A stretch of 64,000 bases of DNA from Parasulfuritortus sp049322515 (lineage in GTDB: Bacteria; Pseudomonadota; Gammaproteobacteria; Burkholderiales; Thiobacillaceae): positions 1 to 64,000 of the forward strand of contig JBMOQW010000019.1 of assembly GCA_049322515.1 (NCBI GenBank), in the 5' to 3' direction. Shown here one piece after another: positions 1 through 9,234 of the stretch. Every line of letters starts with the position of its first letter. The stretch's first letter is position 1. Position numbers and translations under genes: made by a program. The notes under the pieces are model-generated. The model was not told where the DNA came from, did no database searches, and saw only the letters and a list, made by a program, of their open reading frames with translations.

Positions 1-40
1 ATTATGAGTCCGCAGCTCTAACCTATTGAGCTAAAGGCCC
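1..40 (-). tRNA. tRNA-Ile2 (CAU anticodon), 5' part, cut by window edge
   Basis: Read on the minus strand from base 40, the sequence begins GGGCCTTTAGCTC and gives a 7-base acceptor strand, a D arm (GCTC/GAGC around AATAGGTTA) and the start of the anticodon arm GCGGA-CTCATAA-T. The anticodon is CAT. The GGGCC acceptor start resembles the minor isoleucine tRNA, whose C34 is changed to lysidine by TilS, more than elongator Met; that is family knowledge. The 3' half lies outside the window, so integrity cannot be judged. It sits downstream of rpoD, a common place for this tRNA in Betaproteobacteria. Confidence 0.75.
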
Positions 41-114
41 TTTTTGATTTTTGACCGACTTCTATGTCCGGTTCTGGTTGCTTTCCTTGGCGGTCTCGCG
101 TGGCTCGTGCTTGT

Positions 115-156
115 GGATTATGAGTCCTCTGCTCTAACCAACTGAGCTACAGGCCC
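115..156 (-). pseudogene. truncated duplicate of tRNA-Ile2(CAU), 5' half only
   Basis: The minus strand from base 156 reads GGGCCTGTAGCTCAGTTGG and continues through an intact D arm and an anticodon arm GAGGA-CTCATAA-TCC, again with anticodon CAT. After TCC the sequence departs from any tRNA: bases 41-114 contain no GTTCRANNC T-loop and no strand complementary to the GGGCCTG acceptor. It looks like a broken duplicate of the neighbouring tRNA rather than a working gene. The D loop here (AGTTGGTTA) is closer to consensus than that of the copy at the window edge. Confidence 0.65.
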
Positions 157-186
157 GACGGGGCAGTTGCCCGCCCCGTGTGAACG

Positions 187-2127
<1,941 letters not shown>

Positions 2128-2158
2128 CGCGTGGGGGTCTCCAAAAAGGAGTTGCGCA

Positions 2159-2209
2159 AAAACCGGGCATTGTACACGATCAGGGTGGATTTCCCTAACG
2201 CCCGGTTTT
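2159..2209 (-). terminator. intercistronic hairpin between dnaG and rpoD
   Basis: Arms AAAACCGGGC and GCCCGGTTTT (2200-2209 and 2159-2168 on the plus strand) are exact complements around a loop of about 31 bases. The minus-strand transcript has a U-run after the second arm, as in a Rho-independent terminator or attenuator. The first arm includes the last dnaG codons and the stop codon lies just inside the loop. The large loop makes efficient termination uncertain. It could instead partially uncouple rpoD from dnaG or be an RNA-processing site. Confidence 0.45.
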
Positions 2210-3931
2210 GACCGGGTTCAGGCGATCGAGTTTCTTGTCCTTCAGGGCAGTCATGTAGGCTTCGCGTTCCTCGGCCGGGATGTCACTCAGCTTGCGGCCC
2301 GCCAGGGTCTTCGCCTGTTGCCGTGCGGCCTGCTCCACCAGGGTGGCCCAGGCCCCTCTCAGGTCGGCGTCGGAATCATAATCTTCGTCCCAGGCCAGCA
2401 ACCCGGTCGCCGCGGCATGGATCAAGGCCTCCTCGGGCCGGCCCCGATAGCTTTCCAGCAAGGCCCCCGGGGTGGCCCGCTCCGGGTGTTCCCGCAACAT
2501 CGATAGCACGGCGGCCAGGGCGGTCGAGTCGGGATCGTCGGCCAAAGCCAGGTTGGGCAGGCTGGCCAGCCGTTCGGGCCGATGCAGCAGGGCTTGCAGC
2601 ACGATGCGGGCGGGGGTCGGCAGGGTGGCCGAGCGGGCCGGCTTGCGCGCCGGCCTGGGCGATGCCGCCGGCGCGCTGCGCGCCCGGCCGCCACCCAACC
2701 CGGACACGTCCGCCAGGCGCTGGCGCAGGCTGCGCGCCAGGAGCGGGGCCTTGGCCATCTGATTGAGATAGGGCTCGACCAACTTGACCAATTTCACCTT
2801 GCCCTCCGGCGTGGTCGGCTCGGCACGCGCGGACAGTTCCTCGAACAGGAAATCGGAAAGCGGCTTCGCCTCGGCGCACAAGCGCTCGAAGGCCTCCGGT
2901 CCCGCACTGCGCACATAGCTGTCCGGGTCTTCGCCTTGGGGCAGGAACAGGAACGTGGCGCGCTTGCCGTCCGGCAATTGCGGCAAGGAATTCTCCAGGG
3001 CACGCCAGGCCGCCTTGCGTCCGGCAGCATCGCCATCGAAGGCGAACACCACGGTGTCGACCAGTTTGAACACCTTGGTCACATGTTCCGGCGTGATCGC
3101 GGTGCCCAGGGTGGCCAGGGCATTGCCCACCCCGTGCTGGGCCAGCATCACCACGTCCATGTAGCCCTCCACCACCACCGCCCTGCCGGCCTGCTGGATG
3201 CCGCGCCGGTTTTCAAACAGGCCATACAGCTCGCGTCCCTTGTGGAACAACGGGGTCTCGGGCGAATTCAGATATTTAGGCTCGCCCTGGCCGATCACCC
3301 GGCCGCCGAAGGCGATGGCCCGACCACGTTCGTTGCGGATCGGAAACATGACCCGGTCCCGGAACCGGTCGTACCGCTTGCCCTCGTTGACGATGACCAG
3401 ACCCGCCTCTTCCAGGGCGACATCCTTGTAGTCGGGCACGGCGGCGGCCAAGCCCTGCCACTCGTCAGGGGCATAGCCGAGCCCGAAGGCGGCGGCGGTC
3501 CGGCCCGCCAGGCCCCGGGCCTTGAGGTAGTCGACGGCCTTGGCCGCGCCCTTCAGCTGTTGCTTATAATGTTGCGCCGCTGCTTCCATGCATTCCAGCA
3601 GGCGGTCGCGCCGGCCATCCTCCGGACGCGCCGCGTGGCCATCCTCCGGCACCGTCATGCCGACCCGGTCGGCGAGTTCCTTGACCGCCTCGACGAAGCC
3701 CATGCCGGCGTGTTCCATCAGGAAGGAAATCGCGGTGCCATGGGCACCACAGCCGAAGCAGTGATAGAACTGCTTGGTCGGACTGACCGTGAAGGAAGGG
3801 GTCTTCTCGCCATGGAAGGGACAGCACGCCATGAAATTGGCGCCCTTCTTCTTGAGCGGGACGTAGCGGTCCACCACGTCGACGATGTCGACGCGGTCGA
3901 GTAGTTGCTGGATGAAGTCCTGGGGGATCAT
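2195..3931 (-). CDS. dnaG: DNA primase DnaG
   Basis: Synthesises RNA primers at the replication fork. The 578-residue protein has an N-terminal CHC2 zinc finger (C37, H40, C58, C61 in CPFHGEKTPSF...FYHCFGC). The catalytic core follows with the family motif ERGRAIAFGGRVIG, then the TOPRIM metal-binding segment VVEGYMDVVMLAQHG at about residue 255 and an acidic FDGDAAG motif. The C-terminal helicase-binding part (from about 430) starts with an Ala/Pro/Arg-rich linker. Length is typical of the family. It is third in the macromolecular synthesis operon, 33 bases after yqeY and 67 bases before rpoD. Confidence 0.97.
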   Translation of the reverse strand: MIPQDFIQQLLDRVDIVDVVDRYVPLKKKGANFMACCPFHGEKTPSFTVSPTKQFYHCFGCGAHGTAISFLMEHAGMGFVEAVKELADRVGMTVPEDGHAARPEDGRRDRLLECMEAAAQHYKQQLKGAAKAVDYLKARGLAGRTAAAFGLGYAPDEWQGLAAAVPDYKDVALEEAGLVIVNEGKRYDRFRDRVMFPIRNERGRAIAFGGRVIGQGEPKYLNSPETPLFHKGRELYGLFENRRGIQQAGRAVVVEGYMDVVMLAQHGVGNALATLGTAITPEHVTKVFKLVDTVVFAFDGDAAGRKAAWRALENSLPQLPDGKRATFLFLPQGEDPDSYVRSAGPEAFERLCAEAKPLSDFLFEELSARAEPTTPEGKVKLVKLVEPYLNQMAKAPLLARSLRQRLADVSGLGGGRARSAPAASPRPARKPARSATLPTPARIVLQALLHRPERLASLPNLALADDPDSTALAAVLSMLREHPERATPGALLESYRGRPEEALIHAAATGLLAWDEDYDSDADLRGAWATLVEQAARQQAKTLAGRKLSDIPAEEREAYMTALKDKKLDRLNPVKTGR

Positions 3932-3964
3932 GGGCGGGCCCCCGAATTGTAGGTGAAGGCCGTG

Positions 3965-4408
3965 CTATGCCAAGGCCGACTTGATCCTGCCGGACACCGC
4001 AGCCATGTCGGCGCGGCCGGCCACACGAGGTTTCAGCCAGGCCATGACCTTGCCCATGTCCTTGGCCGAGGCCGCACCAGTCTCGGCGAGGGCCTGCTGG
4101 ATCAGGGCATCGAGCTCAGTTTCGGAGAAGGGCTGCGGCATGTAGCCGGCGAGGACATCGATCTCGGCCTGTTCCTTGTCCGCCAGATCCTGGCGGGCGG
4201 CGGCCTGATACTGGGTGACCGAATCCTTGCGCTGCTTGATGAGCTTCTCGACCACGGCCACGAAGCCGGCGTCGTCGAGTTCGATGCGCTCGTCGATTTC
4301 CTTCTGGCGTATCGCCGAGAGGAGCAGACGCAGTGCACCCAGACGCGCGGTTTCCTTGGCGCGCAGGGCTGTCTTCATGTCCTCGTTGAGCTGGGCCTTG
4401 AGGGACAT
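3965..4408 (-). CDS. yqeY: GatB/YqeY domain protein
   Basis: A 147-residue protein of the YqeY family, beginning MSLKAQLNEDMKTALRAKE and containing the typical RLLLSAIRQKEID segment. The fold is related to the tail domain of GatB, the amidotransferase subunit that makes Gln-tRNA(Gln), so binding to tRNA or a tRNA-related partner is suspected, but no reaction is established. It lies between rpsU (22 bases upstream) and dnaG, the usual location in Betaproteobacteria, so it is very probably cotranscribed with the replication and transcription genes. Confidence 0.93.
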   Translation of the reverse strand: MSLKAQLNEDMKTALRAKETARLGALRLLLSAIRQKEIDERIELDDAGFVAVVEKLIKQRKDSVTQYQAAARQDLADKEQAEIDVLAGYMPQPFSETELDALIQQALAETGAASAKDMGKVMAWLKPRVAGRADMAAVSGRIKSALA

Positions 4409-4430
4409 GAGGCTTCGAACGCGAGAGGGA

Positions 4431-4643
4431 TCAGTAAAGCTTGGGCGGGAGTTGCTGGCTGCGCAGGCGCTTGTACTGGCGCTTCACGGCGGCCGCCAGC
4501 TTGCGCTTGCGTTCCTGGGTCGGCTTCTCGTAGAACTCGCGGGCGCGCAGTTCGGTCAGCAGACCGGTTTTTTCCACGGTGCGCTTGAAGCGACGCATGG
4601 CGACTTCGAACGGCTCGTTTTCCTTGACGCGAATGCTGGGCAT
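4431..4643 (-). CDS. rpsU: 30S ribosomal protein bS21
   Basis: A 70-residue basic protein beginning MPSIRVKENEPFEVAMRRFK, clearly S21 of the small ribosomal subunit, which is needed for mRNA binding during initiation. The ATG at 4643 is preferred to an in-frame TTG five codons upstream because S21 proteins start exactly at MPSIRVKE. The C-terminus KYRKL-type tail (RSQQLPPKLY) is normal. It is first in the rpsU-yqeY-dnaG-rpoD operon and is transcribed divergently from tsaD across a 94-base spacer containing a strong promoter. Confidence 0.96.
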   Translation of the reverse strand: MPSIRVKENEPFEVAMRRFKRTVEKTGLLTELRAREFYEKPTQERKRKLAAAVKRQYKRLRSQQLPPKLY

Positions 4644-4673
4644 GGGTGATCCAGGCAAAAAATGAAGTCGAGG

Positions 4674-4701
4674 ATTATATCAGGGCAAGTCGCCCTGACA
4701 A
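4674..4701 (-). promoter_or_regulatory. promoter of the rpsU-dnaG-rpoD operon with palindromic spacer
   Basis: On the minus strand there is a -35 box TTGTCA (4701-4696), a 16-base spacer and a perfect -10 box TATAAT (4679-4674). A 19-base palindrome, TCAGGGC-N5-GCCCTGA (4680-4698), fills the spacer and overlaps the -35 box, so a repressor bound there would block RNA polymerase. It does not match the LexA consensus (CTGT-N8-ACAG) known at the E. coli operon. The regulator is unknown. Confidence 0.75.
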
Positions 4702-4737
4702 GTTAAAATATCCATCCCTGAACCGTCCCTTGTTCCC

Positions 4738-5748
4738 ATGCGCGTCCTCGGCATCGAATCTTCCTGCGACGAAACCGGCATCGCCCTGTATGACAGCGCG
4801 CGCGGCCTGCTTGGCCACGCCCTGCACTCGCAGGTGGCGATGCATGCCGAATATGGCGGCGTAGTACCGGAGCTGGCCTCGCGCGACCATATCCGGCGGG
4901 TGCTGCCGCTGACCCGCACGGTCCTGGCCCAGGCCGGCTGCACGCTGCACGACCTCGACGGCATCGCCTACACCCAAGGCCCCGGCCTGGCCGGCGCCCT
5001 GCTGGTCGGCGCCAGCGTGGCGGCCGGACTCGGCGCGGCGCTCGGTGTGCCGGTGGTCGGCGTGCATCATCTGGAAGGCCACCTGCTTTCGCCCCGACTG
5101 GCCGATCCGAAACCGGAATTTCCCTTCATCGCCCTGCTCGTCTCGGGCGGCCACACCCAGCTCATGCGGGTGGACGGCATCGGCCGCTACCAGCTGCTCG
5201 GCGAAACCCTGGACGATGCCGCCGGCGAAGCCTTCGACAAGACCGCGAAACTGCTCGGGCTCGGCTACCCGGGCGGACCGGCGATCTCGAAACTGGCCGA
5301 ATCCGGCGATGCCTACCGCTTCAAGTTGCCGCGCCCGATGCTCAATTCGGGGGATTTCGATTTCAGCTTCGCCGGCCTGAAAACCGCCGTGCTCACCCTG
5401 GTCCGGCGCGAGGGCGCGGACCAGGCCGCCGACATCGCCGCCGCCTTCCAGGTCGCGGCGGTCGATGTGCTGGCCGGCAAAGCCGTGGCCGCGGTCCAGG
5501 ACAGCGGACTCGATCGCCTGGTGGTCGCCGGCGGCGTCGGCGCCAACCGGCAACTGCGCGCCCGCCTGGACGCGGAAGCCCAGCGTCACGGCTTTGAGGT
5601 GTTCTACCCGCCGCTCGACCTGTGCACCGACAATGGCGCCATGATCGCCTACGCCGGCTGGCTGCGCATGGCCCAGGCCGTCTCCACCGAGGGCACCTTC
5701 ACCATCCGGCCGCGCTGGGATCTCGAGGAACTCCCGGCACTTACCTGA
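4738..5748 (+). CDS. tsaD: tRNA N6-adenosine threonylcarbamoyltransferase TsaD
   Basis: Transfers threonylcarbamoyl to A37 of ANN-decoding tRNAs, working with TsaB and TsaE. The 336-residue protein starts MRVLGIESSCDETGIALYD and has the metal-binding histidines in HHLEGHLLSP (about residue 110), the LVSGGHTQL loop and the GEAFDK segment of the ASKHA fold. Length is normal. The divergent placement against rpsU is conserved in many proteobacteria. Its stop codon overlaps the stop of the convergent gene at 5741 by 8 bases. Confidence 0.97.
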   Translation: MRVLGIESSCDETGIALYDSARGLLGHALHSQVAMHAEYGGVVPELASRDHIRRVLPLTRTVLAQAGCTLHDLDGIAYTQGPGLAGALLVGASVAAGLGAALGVPVVGVHHLEGHLLSPRLADPKPEFPFIALLVSGGHTQLMRVDGIGRYQLLGETLDDAAGEAFDKTAKLLGLGYPGGPAISKLAESGDAYRFKLPRPMLNSGDFDFSFAGLKTAVLTLVRREGADQAADIAAAFQVAAVDVLAGKAVAAVQDSGLDRLVVAGGVGANRQLRARLDAEAQRHGFEVFYPPLDLCTDNGAMIAYAGWLRMAQAVSTEGTFTIRPRWDLEELPALT

Positions 5749-6517
5749 ATGCGTGCAGCAAGGCATCCAGGCGCAGCAACCGGACGGCCTCCTCCGGAAA
5801 CAGCAGGATCACCGAGAACAACAGCACCAGGATCAGCATCAGGAATGTACTGAACAGGCTGCCCGGGCGCAGCCAGCCCCAGTAGCGGGCGGCCAGGAAC
5901 AAGGCGTCCTTGCGGTGTTCGGACAAGGCCAGCCAGCGGTTCAACAGGCTGGCCGCGAGATAGACGACATAGCCACCCGCCAGCGAAGCCAGGACGATGC
6001 GAAACACCGTCATCATGTCCACCGGTCCTTCGCCGATTCCGCGATAGAACAGCGACACGCCGCCCACCGCCAGCGAGGCGATGAAGGCCAGGCCGATGTT
6101 CATCACCATGCGCCGGCGCTCGCGCGCCAGGTCTTGTTGACGCTGGATGAAGAATTCGTCGACTTCGGTCTTGAAGTACTCGGTCTTTTCCTCGACCAGC
6201 AGGGAAATCTCCCGCTTCATCACCTGGATGCGGTCGTCCAGCACGCCGGACAGCTTGTCGGCGGCATAGTCGACCAGTTCCTTGACGTCATCCTTGGTGA
6301 ACTGGCGCTGGTTGTGCAGTTCGACCGAGATCTTGTCGAGCTTGGCGTCGATCTCCCGGCTGGCGCCGGCGACCACCTCCTTGAGTTCCTGCCCGGCGGC
6401 GCGCACCCCCTCCTGGACCACCCCCGAGAGTCGCTCACCGGCCCGGTCGATGGCCGATTCCGACGCCGACGCCAGGCTTTCCCTGGCGTAGTCCATCTCC
6501 TTCTGGAACCATGCCAT
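5741..6517 (-). CDS. coiled-coil protein with C-terminal membrane segments, unknown function
   Basis: I do not recognise a named family. The 258-residue protein begins MAWFQKEMDYARESLASASE. An amphipathic, charged alpha-helical region (about 1-130) rich in Glu, Lys and Asp looks like a coiled coil. Three hydrophobic segments follow: MNIGLAFIASLAVGGVSLFY, IVLASLAGGYVVYLAASLL and FLMLILVLLFSVILLF. The ATG at 6517 shares one base with the plsY stop (TGATG), so translation is likely coupled to plsY. The 3' end overlaps tsaD convergently by 8 bases. A role in envelope organisation would be a guess. Confidence 0.75.
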   Translation of the reverse strand: MAWFQKEMDYARESLASASESAIDRAGERLSGVVQEGVRAAGQELKEVVAGASREIDAKLDKISVELHNQRQFTKDDVKELVDYAADKLSGVLDDRIQVMKREISLLVEEKTEYFKTEVDEFFIQRQQDLARERRRMVMNIGLAFIASLAVGGVSLFYRGIGEGPVDMMTVFRIVLASLAGGYVVYLAASLLNRWLALSEHRKDALFLAARYWGWLRPGSLFSTFLMLILVLLFSVILLFPEEAVRLLRLDALLHAFR

Positions 6518-7122
6518 CAGCGCCTCCGTTTGAAAGCAGCCTCCTCGCCCGACAGCAGGCGCGCGATGTTGGCCTGGTGACGCCAGAAGATCAGCGCCGC
6601 GAGCCCCGCGATAGCGACGGTTTGACCGACCTGGCCATTGAGCAGCCAGGTGAACACCGGGGCCAGCCCGGCCGCGACCAGGGCCGACAGCGAGGACACC
6701 CGGGTGATCGCGAACATGACCAGCCAAGCCCCGGCGCAGGCCAGGCCGAGCTCGAGGTCGAGCGCGATCAGCACGCCCAAAGCGGTCGCCACGCCCTTGC
6801 CGCCTTTGAAACCGAAGAACACCGGCCATAGGTGGCCGAGCAACGCGGCCAGCGCGGCCAGCGCCGGCACCAGGTCGGGCAGGCCATGGTGCGCAGTCGC
6901 CCACTTGGCGATCAGCACGGCCACCACGCCCTTGAGCGCATCGCCGAGCAAGGTCAGCGCGGCCACCGCCTTGCGGCCGCTGCGCAGGACGTTGGTGGCG
7001 CCGGGATTGCCCGAGCCATAGCTGCGCGGATCGGCCATGCCGAAGGCCTTGGACAGGATCACCGCAAAAGACAGGGAGCCGATCAGATACGCGGCGGCGA
7101 CGATGAGCAAAGATACGATCAT
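6517..7122 (-). CDS. plsY: glycerol-3-phosphate acyltransferase PlsY
   Basis: Inner-membrane enzyme that transfers acyl groups from acyl-phosphate to glycerol-3-phosphate, the first step of phospholipid synthesis. The 201-residue protein starts MIVSLLIVAAAYLIGSLSFA and has several hydrophobic segments and the family motifs GSGNPGATNVLR and FFGFKGGKGVAT, which bind phosphate and substrate. It is divergent from folB with a 35-base gap and is followed immediately by the coiled-coil membrane protein gene through a TGATG junction. Confidence 0.95.
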   Translation of the reverse strand: MIVSLLIVAAAYLIGSLSFAVILSKAFGMADPRSYGSGNPGATNVLRSGRKAVAALTLLGDALKGVVAVLIAKWATAHHGLPDLVPALAALAALLGHLWPVFFGFKGGKGVATALGVLIALDLELGLACAGAWLVMFAITRVSSLSALVAAGLAPVFTWLLNGQVGQTVAIAGLAALIFWRHQANIARLLSGEEAAFKRRR

Positions 7123-7157
7123 GGGTAGAATGGGGCCCTTTTTACCTGGCCAGCACG

Positions 7158-7514
7158 ATGGACATACTGTTTTTGCGGGACTTCCGCCTTGAAACCATTA
7201 TCGGCCTATACGAATGGGAGCGCAAAGCGCCGCAGCCCATCCTGATCGACCTGGAGATCGGCCTTTATGACCACAAGGCCGGCCACAGCGACAACATCCG
7301 CGACACCATCGACTATGGCAAGGTGGCCGAACGGATCCGGGACTTCGCCGGCTCGCAGTCATTTCATCTGGTCGAATCACTGGGTGAGCACATTGCCGAC
7401 ATCGTGCGCGGCGAGTTTGGCGCGCCCTGGGTCCGGGTCACCCTGCGCAAGCTGGCGATCATGCGTGGCGTGAAGGAACTTGGCATCATCATCGAGCGCG
7501 GCAGCCGGCTGTGA
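7158..7514 (+). CDS. folB: dihydroneopterin aldolase FolB
   Basis: Folate pathway enzyme that cleaves 7,8-dihydroneopterin to 6-hydroxymethyl-dihydropterin and glycolaldehyde. The 118-residue protein has the N-terminal MDILFLRDFRLETIIGLYEWE with the conserved catalytic Glu, the DYGKVAE segment, and the C-terminal VTLRKLAIMRGVKELGIIIER pattern of the octameric T-fold. Size is typical. It is transcribed away from plsY and is followed by a cluster of inverted repeats. Confidence 0.94.
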   Translation: MDILFLRDFRLETIIGLYEWERKAPQPILIDLEIGLYDHKAGHSDNIRDTIDYGKVAERIRDFAGSQSFHLVESLGEHIADIVRGEFGAPWVRVTLRKLAIMRGVKELGIIIERGSRL

Positions 7515-7520
7515 ATAACA

Positions 7521-7634
7521 GTGACAGAACGGCGTGACGCAAAAGCGTGACAAATTGGGGCGAGACCGGGAGGGCGTTTTCGTCACGCATCTGCGTCACG
7601 CAGTTCCTGTCACGCCGTGGCGTCACGCCTTTTC
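7521..7634. repeat. cluster of GTGACGC inverted repeats after folB
   Basis: Bases 7521-7551 (GTGACAGAACGGCGTGACGC and onward) are repeated in reverse complement at 7581-7613 with only a few mismatches. The two arms are separated by about 29 bases of GGGGCGAGACCGGGAGGGCG type. A further pair of GTCACGC/GCGTCACGCC copies runs to 7634, just before the permease start. The core unit is GCGTGACG or its complement, present six to seven times. It may form a strong RNA hairpin ending folB transcription, or be a remnant of a small repeat element. No open frame lies in it. Confidence 0.7.
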
Positions 7635-7640
7635 CAACCC

Positions 7641-8378
7641 ATGACCCTCGACCTCGTCCTCTACGCCATGGCCGTCCTGTTGGGCGCCTACTTCATCCGT
7701 GGCATCTCCGGCTTCGGCTCCGGCCTGGTGGCGGTGCCCCTGCTGGCGCTCCAATTGCCGCTCACCTTCGTGGTGCCGCTCATCCTGCTGACTGATTTCA
7801 CCGCTTCATTGGTCCTCGGCGGACTCAACCTGAAGCAGGTCGACTGGCGCGAGATCCGACGCCTGATGCCGCCCGGATTGATCGGCGTTGCGGTCGGCAC
7901 CCTGCTCCTGGTGTCGCTGCCGAAGACGCCGATGCTGGTCGGCCTGGGCAGCTTCGTGATTCTGTTCGCCCTGCGCACTCTGCTGCTGTCGGGACGCGAC
8001 CCGAAGCCCATCTCTCCGGGGTGGGCCTGGCCGGCGGGGCTGACCGGCGGCACCGTCGGCGCCTTGTTCGGCACCGGCGGCCCGCCCTACGTGATCTACC
8101 TGTCGCACCGGCTGGCCGACAAGGGCCAGCTACGCGCCACCTTCTCGGGCCTGTTCTTTTTCGAGGGACTGGCCCGCATCTTCAGTTTCGGGCTCTCCGG
8201 CCTGTTGCTGGACAGCACCCTGCTCTGGGCCTACCTGGCCGCGATGCCGGTGGCGCTGGTCGCGCTCTGGCTGGGCAGCCACGTGCACACCCGGCTGAGC
8301 AACGCACAGATGATGAAGCTGATCAGCCTGATCCTGCTGGGCAGCGGGCTGTCCCTTTACGTCAAGGCATTCGCCTGA
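7641..8378 (+). CDS. TSUP (TauE/SafE) family membrane permease
   Basis: A 245-residue membrane protein with about eight hydrophobic segments, the GISGFGSGLVAVPLL motif near the N-terminus and the repeated-half pattern GTGGPPYVIYLSHR in the second half. Both are typical of the TSUP/TauE family, which exports sulfite, sulfoacetate or other organic anions. Substrate cannot be told from sequence, though sulfite would suit a sulfur oxidiser. I chose the ATG at 7641. A GTG at 7617 is in frame but lies inside the repeat cluster. The last 22 bases overlap the convergent HDOD gene. Confidence 0.85.
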   Translation: MTLDLVLYAMAVLLGAYFIRGISGFGSGLVAVPLLALQLPLTFVVPLILLTDFTASLVLGGLNLKQVDWREIRRLMPPGLIGVAVGTLLLVSLPKTPMLVGLGSFVILFALRTLLLSGRDPKPISPGWAWPAGLTGGTVGALFGTGGPPYVIYLSHRLADKGQLRATFSGLFFFEGLARIFSFGLSGLLLDSTLLWAYLAAMPVALVALWLGSHVHTRLSNAQMMKLISLILLGSGLSLYVKAFA

Positions 8379-9199
8379 AGCAGGGTCGCCTCGACCTCCG
8401 CCAGCGTGTGGTCGGTCGACTTGAACAGTGCTTCGGCATGGGGACGCCAGATCGTGGCCCATTCACGGTCGTCGGTGCCCGCCCGCTGAGCCAGGAGATG
8501 GCAGGCAAACTGGACCAGGGTGATCAGGGCCCGGACCCGTTCCGGCAGCTGATCCGGATGACCGTGGTGATGCTGGCGGATGGTGTCGGCGACCTCCTGG
8601 GGCAGCTGCCAGTTGCGCGCCACCATGAGGCCGACCACGGCATGGTTGGTCTGGTGCGCGGCATCGAGCGCAGCCAGGTCGGGCCAGACCGCTGCATCAC
8701 GGAAGGCCTGGGCATAGGCCGGATCGCGCCGGCATAGTACCGCCAGGCCGCAGTCGTGAAAGATGCCGGCCTGATAGGCCAGGTCCTCGCGCAAGCCGCG
8801 CAGGCGCACCAGGCGGACGGTCGCCAGGACGAAGTCGGCGACCGCATGCATGCGTGCCCAGAGGGTATTCATGACCTGGATCAGGGCCGGGTCGTGCAGT
8901 GCACCACGCAGCCCCTCGCTGCGCACCACCGCCACCGTGGTCCGCAGGCCAAGCAGGGTGATCGCCTTTTCCAGGGAATCGACCTTGGCGCGCAAGCCCA
9001 TCACCGGGGAGCCGACCACCCGGAAGATGGCGCCGGCCATGGCCGGATCGCCACCGATCACCGCGGCATACTCGCGTGCGCCGGCGTCGTCGTCACGCTC
9101 CAGGGCCAGGACCTCGAGCAGAACCGTGGGCATCGGCGGAATCTTGACGCCGGACGCCAGAATGGCATCGATCAACCGGTTGTCGTCGTCTTCGCTCAC
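8357..9199 (-). CDS. HDOD domain signalling protein
   Basis: A 280-residue protein with an HDOD fold over most of its length. Visible landmarks are the N-terminal IPPMPTVLLEVLAL and DPAMAGAIFRVV segments, LEKAITLLGLRTT, and the degenerate HD-type segment AGIFHDCGLAVLCRR. HDOD proteins resemble HD-GYP phosphodiesterases but usually lack catalytic residues and act in signalling or regulation. No partner domain is fused. It overlaps the permease gene tail-to-tail by 22 bases and starts 36 bases from a MITE-like element. Confidence 0.85.
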   Translation of the reverse strand: MSEDDDNRLIDAILASGVKIPPMPTVLLEVLALERDDDAGAREYAAVIGGDPAMAGAIFRVVGSPVMGLRAKVDSLEKAITLLGLRTTVAVVRSEGLRGALHDPALIQVMNTLWARMHAVADFVLATVRLVRLRGLREDLAYQAGIFHDCGLAVLCRRDPAYAQAFRDAAVWPDLAALDAAHQTNHAVVGLMVARNWQLPQEVADTIRQHHHGHPDQLPERVRALITLVQFACHLLAQRAGTDDREWATIWRPHAEALFKSTDHTLAEVEATLLQANALT

Positions 9200-9234
9200 C
9201 GCGCAGCCCCATGGGAAATGGCTGTGATCATAAC

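Noticed and set aside
115..156. tRNA-Ile(CAU) interrupted by a group I intron, as in Azoarcus
   Set aside because: The match to tRNA continues past the anticodon through the loop and into the 3' stem (ATAATCC), whereas the Azoarcus intron begins at the anticodon; bases 41-114 are too short and lack group I core motifs, and no 3' exon is seen.
4674..4701. LexA (SOS) box at the rpsU promoter
   Set aside because: The palindrome TCAGGGC-N5-GCCCTGA lacks the CTGT-N8-ACAG pattern.
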